Notes under the pieces: model-generated
The model's input: the letters and a program-made list of their open reading frames with translations, nothing else
Database searches by the model: none
Told to the model about the DNA's origin: nothing
Assembly (NCBI GenBank): GCA_963762885.1
Contig: CAVXNH010000121.1
Coordinates: 1 to 64,000, forward strand
Direction: 5' to 3'
Source: JASHVB01 sp963762885
GTDB lineage: Bacteria; Pseudomonadota; Alphaproteobacteria; Acetobacterales; Acetobacteraceae
DNA length: 64,000 bases
Translations under genes and position numbers: made by a program
Shown here: in pieces, positions 60,882 through 64,000 of the stretch
Numbering within the stretch: position 1 is the first letter of the stretch
Layout of the letters: every line of letters begins with the position of its first letter

Positions 60882-61963
60882 GACTTGCGGGCGATCGCCA
60901 CAACAAACGGCGCGCCGAGCAACGCCGTAAGAACCCCGAGCGGAAGTGGCTGCGACAGCGGCAGGACCAGCGGCGCCAACCGCACCATCAGGTCCGCCGC
61001 CAACAGTAGCGCCGCCCCGCCAAGCAGCGAGGCCGAGAGCAATGCGCCGGGCCGCTGCCCCACCAGCGGGCGCAGCAAATGCGGCACCACAAGGCCGACG
61101 AATCCAATGCCGCCGGCCACGGCCGCACCGGCGCCGGCCGCCAGTGCTGTCCCAGCGGCGGCGAGGCGCAGCGTGCGCCCGACCGGCACCCCCATGCTGG
61201 CGGCGGTTTCTTCCCCGAGGCTGAGCGCATCGAGTTCGCGGCCAAGCCGCAGCAGGATCGCTATGCCGAGCAGGATCGGCGGGGCTGCCAATGCCACGTG
61301 CAGGAGCGAGCGGTCGGTGAGGCCTCCGAGCAACCAGAAGGTGATCTCCGCCAGGGCGAAGGGGTTCGGTGCGAGGCTCAGCGCCAGGGCGAGTAACGAT
61401 GCCGATAGTGCGGACACTGCGACGCCGGCCAGGATCAGGGAGGGTCCGGAAGGGGCTCGGCCGGCGAAGGCCAGGAGGCAGGCGGCGCCTACCGCGGCCC
61501 CCGCCAAGCCACCCAGCGGCAGGGCCGGCGCGAACTGCGTTGCCAGGCCCCAGTAGAAGACGATCGCCGCGCCCAGTCCGGCCGTGCCGGTGATGCCGAG
61601 CAAGCCGGGGTCGGCGAGCGGGTTGCGCAGTGCGCCTTGCAGCACGGCGCCGGACAATCCGAGGCTTCCGCCGACCAGTGCGGCCAGTAGCGTCCGAGGC
61701 AGGCGGATCTGCAGCAGGATCAGCCGGTCCGGCAGCGCCAGGATGCCGTCGCCGACAAGGAGGGATGCGAGCAGGAGGACGGCCAGCAGGAGCGCCAGGG
61801 TGGGGAGGATGGGGGCAGTGCTGAGAATACGAATACTCCCCCTTCCCTTGTGGGAGGGGGTTGCGGGGAGGGGTGCCGTGCCGCACGCCCCCTCCCCCCA
61901 ACCCCCTCCCACAAGGGAAGGGGGAGTAATTTGCGCCTGTGCTTCCTGCCTCTCGCCTCTCAT
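60869..61963 (-). CDS. FecCD-family ABC permease
   Basis: 364 residues from the ATG at 61963, overlapping the previous stop by ATGA. Residues about 12-44 (ITPPSLVGGGWGEGACGTAP and onward) are encoded by a palindromic repeat. The permease starts near residue 45: TLALLLAVLLLASLLVGDGI, RLPRTLLAALVGGSLGLSGA (the RLPR entry motif), VLQGALRNPLADPGLLGIT, EELDALSLGEETAASMGVPV-type loop (ELDALSLGEETAASMGVPVG) and GGIGFVGLVVPHLLRPLVG. About ten helices. With the binding protein and ATPase it forms a periplasmic-binding-protein-dependent importer for a metal chelate such as cobalamin, siderophore or heme. The final SPLP is encoded by the next repeat. Confidence 0.88.
   Translation of the reverse strand: MRGERQEAQAQITPPSLVGGGWGEGACGTAPLPATPSHKGRGSIRILSTAPILPTLALLLAVLLLASLLVGDGILALPDRLILLQIRLPRTLLAALVGGSLGLSGAVLQGALRNPLADPGLLGITGTAGLGAAIVFYWGLATQFAPALPLGGLAGAAVGAACLLAFAGRAPSGPSLILAGVAVSALSASLLALALSLAPNPFALAEITFWLLGGLTDRSLLHVALAAPPILLGIAILLRLGRELDALSLGEETAASMGVPVGRTLRLAAAGTALAAGAGAAVAGGIGFVGLVVPHLLRPLVGQRPGALLSASLLGGAALLLAADLMVRLAPLVLPLSQPLPLGVLTALLGAPFVVAIARKSPLP
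61834..61927. repeat. Palindromic repeat inside the permease 5' coding region
   Basis: Arms ACTCCCCCTTCCCTTGTGGG with AGGGGGTTG and the exact inverse CAACCCCCTCCCACAAGGGA with AGGGGGAGT (29-bp arms). Read on the minus strand it is in frame with the permease and encodes a Pro/Gly-rich stretch ending in HKGRG. Confidence 0.88.
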
Positions 61964-62877
61964 CGCGCGAGCATGGCGACCGCCTGCGCGGTGAACGGCC
62001 CGGCACAAATGGTGAGCGGTGGGGGCAGCGCCCGTCTTGGGATCGCGGCAAGTGCGGCGCTGTCCAGCATCGCAGTGGCGAGCGACGGGTAGTCCGGGGT
62101 TTCGGGCACCACCAGAAGATCGGGTGGATGCCGCAGCAGCGCCTCCAGCCCCAGCCGGCGGCCGTCGGCGGCGTCGGTCAGGCCGGCGGCGTCCAGCACG
62201 GCGGCCATCAGCGAGCCCGGTCCCGCCGTGTAGCCGCGCGGTTCCCAGGCAATGGCCGTGATCCGCTGGCCCGTGGGACGCACCGCCGCCAGGGTTGCAT
62301 CCATCGCCGCCAGCAGAGCGGCGCCGCGTTCCGGCACCCCCAGCCGCGCGGCGAGCGCCTTGGTCTGCGTCCGGATCGCCGCAAAATCCTGCGGCATATC
62401 CAGCCGCCAGACTGGCACCCCCTCCTGCTCCAGGATCGCCAGCGTGGTCTGCGCGCCATATGCCCCGGCCAGGACCAAATCGGGACGCAACCGCAGCACC
62501 GCCTCGGCCGTGCTGCGGACCACCGGGAAGGTCGCGGCGCGGGCGGCGACGAAGGACAGGGCTGGGTCGCGGGACAGCGGCGACAGCGCCGCCACTTGCT
62601 CCGGCGCCAGCAGCACCAGCATCTGGTCGCTGCACAGGTTCAGCGAGACTACGCGCTCCCCCGCATGGGTTGCGGGCGCCAGCAGCAGGGACAGGAGCAG
62701 CGCGAGCCACAAATAACCTCTCCCGCTTGCGGGAGAGGAGGCCGCGCAGCGGCCGGTGAGGGTGCCGCGGTGGCTCCGAACAATAGCGCGCGGCTGCGAT
62801 ACCCTCACCCGCGGTGCTGCCGCACCGCGACCTCTTCCGCAGGGCGGGAGAGGCTTTGGCGGGCGGAGCGTTTTCAT
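61960..62877 (-). CDS. Periplasmic binding protein of the BtuF/FepB type (COG0614-like)
   Basis: 305 residues from the ATG at 62877, which overlaps the CDF stop as ATGA. Residues 9 to about 53 are repeat-encoded (PLPPCGRGRG and onward). A signal peptide follows (LWLALLLSLLLAPATHA), then the binding-protein core: RVVSLNLCSDQMLVLLAPEQ, VLRLRPDLVLAGAYGAQTTL, VWRLDMPQDFAAIR and LLRHPPDLLVVPETPDYPS. SDQ(M)LVLLAPE is typical of BtuF-like proteins. A TTG at 62712 just after the repeat, with GGAGAGG upstream, is a good alternative start and would give a normal signal peptide. Partner: FecCD permease downstream. Confidence 0.88.
   Translation of the reverse strand: MKTLRPPKPLPPCGRGRGAAAPRVRVSQPRAIVRSHRGTLTGRCAASSPASGRGYLWLALLLSLLLAPATHAGERVVSLNLCSDQMLVLLAPEQVAALSPLSRDPALSFVAARAATFPVVRSTAEAVLRLRPDLVLAGAYGAQTTLAILEQEGVPVWRLDMPQDFAAIRTQTKALAARLGVPERGAALLAAMDATLAAVRPTGQRITAIAWEPRGYTAGPGSLMAAVLDAAGLTDAADGRRLGLEALLRHPPDLLVVPETPDYPSLATAMLDSAALAAIPRRALPPPLTICAGPFTAQAVAMLAR
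62717..62853. repeat. Palindromic repeat inside the binding-protein 5' coding region
   Basis: CCTCTCCCGCTTGCGGGAGA, GGCCGCGCAGCGGCCGGTGA, then the inverse CTCACCCGCGGTGCTGCCGC and CCTCTTCCGCAGGGCGGGAG. It lies between the coupled ATG at 62877 and the signal peptide. On the minus strand its GGGAGAGG could itself act as a ribosome binding site for a TTG start. Confidence 0.85.
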
Positions 62878-63797
62878 AGCACCGGGACACCGTGGTGTTT
62901 GGCCTTTTCCGGGGGCTCGACGTGGATAGTCACGACAAGCTGTTCCATCTCGCGCTGCAACGTTTCCTCGATCCGGTCGCAGATTGCATGGGATTCGGCA
63001 ACCGTCATGCTGCCGGGAACGACGAGGTGGAACTCCAGGAACGTCAGCCGGCCGGCGTGGCGAGTGCGCAAATCGTGCGCTTCCAGCGCGCCGACGGCGC
63101 TTTCGGCGACCAGTTCGCGGATCCGGTTGATCACCGCCGGCTCCGGCGCGGCGTCCATCAGCCCGCCGACCGAGGTGGAGATCATCGCCATGCCGGACCA
63201 CAGCACATACACGCCGGTCGCGGCCGCCAGCAGCGGATCGAGCAGTAGCTGGCCGGTCAGTACCGTCAGGGCGACGCCAAGTGCGATGCCGACCGACGTG
63301 ACAACGTCGGCCAGCAGATGCCGGCCGTCGGCCTCCAGCACCGGGGAGCGTAGACGCCGGCCGGTGCGCAACAGCAGGAACGACCATGCGCCGTTGAGCA
63401 TGGTGGCGACGGCATTGAGGCCGATCCCCTCGGCCGGCATGCCGATCGGGTGCGGATTGTGCCAGGTGTCCCAGGCATGATCGAAGATCGACAGGGCGGC
63501 GATGACGATCAGCACACCCTCGATCACGGCAGCGAAGAATTCGGCCTTGTCGTGGCCGTAGGGGTGGTTGGCGTCGGCCGGGATGGCGGCGAAGTGCAGC
63601 GCGCCGAGCGCCAGCAGGCTGGCTGCCACGTTCACGGTGCTTTCCAGCGCGTCGGAATACAGTGCCACGCTGCCGGTGATCCACCAGGCGGCGCCCTTCA
63701 GGCTCAGCACCAGACAGCCGATTCCGATGCTGCCGATCGCGATGCGCTCGCCGCGTGCCACGTTCCGGGCCCCTGCCGTGTTCGCCGGCTGTAGCAA
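62874..63797 (-). CDS. Cation diffusion facilitator (CDF) family metal transporter
   Basis: 307 residues. CDF landmarks: YSDALESTVNVAASLLALGA (DxxxS metal site in helix 2), AAIPADANHPYGHDKAEFFA (the HPYGHxKAE motif), LEADGRHLLADVVTSVGIAL (HxxxD site in helix 5) and a cytosolic C-terminal domain with ESAVGALEAHDLRTRHAGRL. CDF proteins export Zn, Fe, Co or Mn by proton exchange. The longest start is TTG at 63797; a GTG at 63761 with AGGGGC upstream is an alternative. It heads the operon and its stop overlaps the binding-protein ATG. Confidence 0.9.
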   Translation of the reverse strand: MLQPANTAGARNVARGERIAIGSIGIGCLVLSLKGAAWWITGSVALYSDALESTVNVAASLLALGALHFAAIPADANHPYGHDKAEFFAAVIEGVLIVIAALSIFDHAWDTWHNPHPIGMPAEGIGLNAVATMLNGAWSFLLLRTGRRLRSPVLEADGRHLLADVVTSVGIALGVALTVLTGQLLLDPLLAAATGVYVLWSGMAMISTSVGGLMDAAPEPAVINRIRELVAESAVGALEAHDLRTRHAGRLTFLEFHLVVPGSMTVAESHAICDRIEETLQREMEQLVVTIHVEPPEKAKHHGVPVL

Positions 63798-63898
63798 AAG
63801 CGCTGACCGGCGTCAGCCGGGCGCGGCATTGAAACGCCACTTGCCCGACGCGGGCGTTATGCCGGATAGAGAGCCTGCCGAACAACGGGGAGACTTCG

Positions 63899-64000
63899 AT
63901 GCGCGTAATGTTCCTGAGCCTGGCTGCCGCCGGCACGCTGATCTGCCAGCAGGCAACGGCGCAATTGCACTGTATGTCGCCGGCCGAGCGGGCCGCGTTC
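63899..64000 (+). CDS. Partial exported protein, runs off the window
   Basis: The ATG at 63899 follows GGGGAGACTTCG. The visible 34 residues begin MRVMFLSLAAAGTLICQQAT and continue AQLHCMSPAERAAF, a signal peptide with probable cleavage after ATA. The rest lies beyond the window. It is divergent from the CDF gene. No family can be named from this fragment. Confidence 0.55.
   Translation, partial: MRVMFLSLAAAGTLICQQATAQLHCMSPAERAAF

Noticed and set aside
11163..62853. CRISPR-like repeats
   Set aside because: The repeated palindromes are dispersed singly or in inverted pairs, without regular spacers or cas genes.
63798..63898. Cobalamin riboswitch before the CDF/uptake operon
   Set aside because: The leader is only about 100 bases to the divergent gene and no B12-box-like or multi-stem layout is visible.
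62878..63936. Upstream extension of the binding-protein frame to 63936
   Set aside because: It overlaps the CDF gene in another frame with shadow composition; the coupled ATG at 62877 or the TTG at 62712 explains the start.

Overview
This is a high-GC bacterial chromosome segment. The gene families and signals point to an alphaproteobacterium, most likely Rhodospirillales/Acetobacteraceae. The evidence is FixJ/FixK-type regulators with a TTGA-N6-TCAA box, the AGGGGC(T)TTGCCCCT-type and CCTCTCCCGC-type palindromic repeats, a MarR-GNAT fusion, CaiB and TauD catabolic genes, and a Tat-exported tyrosinase. The taxon is inferred from style, not from a marker gene. No rRNA, tRNA, CRISPR array, integrase or transposase gene was found.

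Layout. 1-3.1 kb: three envelope or lipid-sugar genes (membrane glycosyltransferase-like, PAP2-type, GT2), each broken by several frameshifts. 3.2-9.2 kb: an ABC importer of the nitrate/sulfonate/taurine type whose ATPase and two-domain permease are separated by an oppositely transcribed SLC13/ArsB-type transporter plus MFS pair. 9.4-14.2 kb: a membrane protein, a receiver protein, an NDUFA9-like reductase, a DUF2059 protein and a Maf pyrophosphatase. 14.2-23.6 kb: an accessory region with carbonic anhydrase and SDR remnants, an enoyl-CoA hydratase, a degraded epoxide hydrolase, a P450, an SDR, a disulfide-type flavoprotein and an intact second copy of the epoxide hydrolase. 23.9-29.0 kb: signalling genes (receiver, FixK-like, FixJ-like, second receiver under a FixK box, GGDEF-hemerythrin) and a GT4 glycosyltransferase. 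29.0-31.3 kb: an AT-richer segment with an unrecognised membrane protein carrying an internal domain duplication, framed by inverted copies of a repeat and a 54-bp-arm perfect palindrome. 31.4-35.8 kb: Rieske ferredoxin, tyrosinase, NIPSNAP, a PIN toxin/antitoxin pair, a possible PD-(D/E)XK protein and a tiny membrane protein. 35.8-57 kb: a large catabolic block (TauD, SDRs, tandem amidases, CaiB, DAO, enolase-superfamily dehydratase, fumarase/PcaB-type lyase, arabinofuranosidase, peptide-type SBP, AAHS-type MFS, LLM flavoprotein, DctA, GntR regulator) interrupted by a hybrid histidine kinase. 57-64 kb: MarR-GNAT, two YXWGXW proteins, and a minus-strand operon CDF - periplasmic binding protein - FecCD permease - ATPase - TonB, which looks like a TonB-dependent cobalamin/siderophore/heme-type uptake system.

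Two properties stand out. First, many genes are split by single-base frameshifts. Several of these are cured by shortening a G or C homopolymer by one base, so assembly error must be excluded before real decay is claimed. Second, palindromic repeats are scattered through the window. In the TonB-linked operon they lie in frame, directly after ATGA start/stop overlaps, at three successive gene junctions, so they appear to be translated into the proteins' N-termini.
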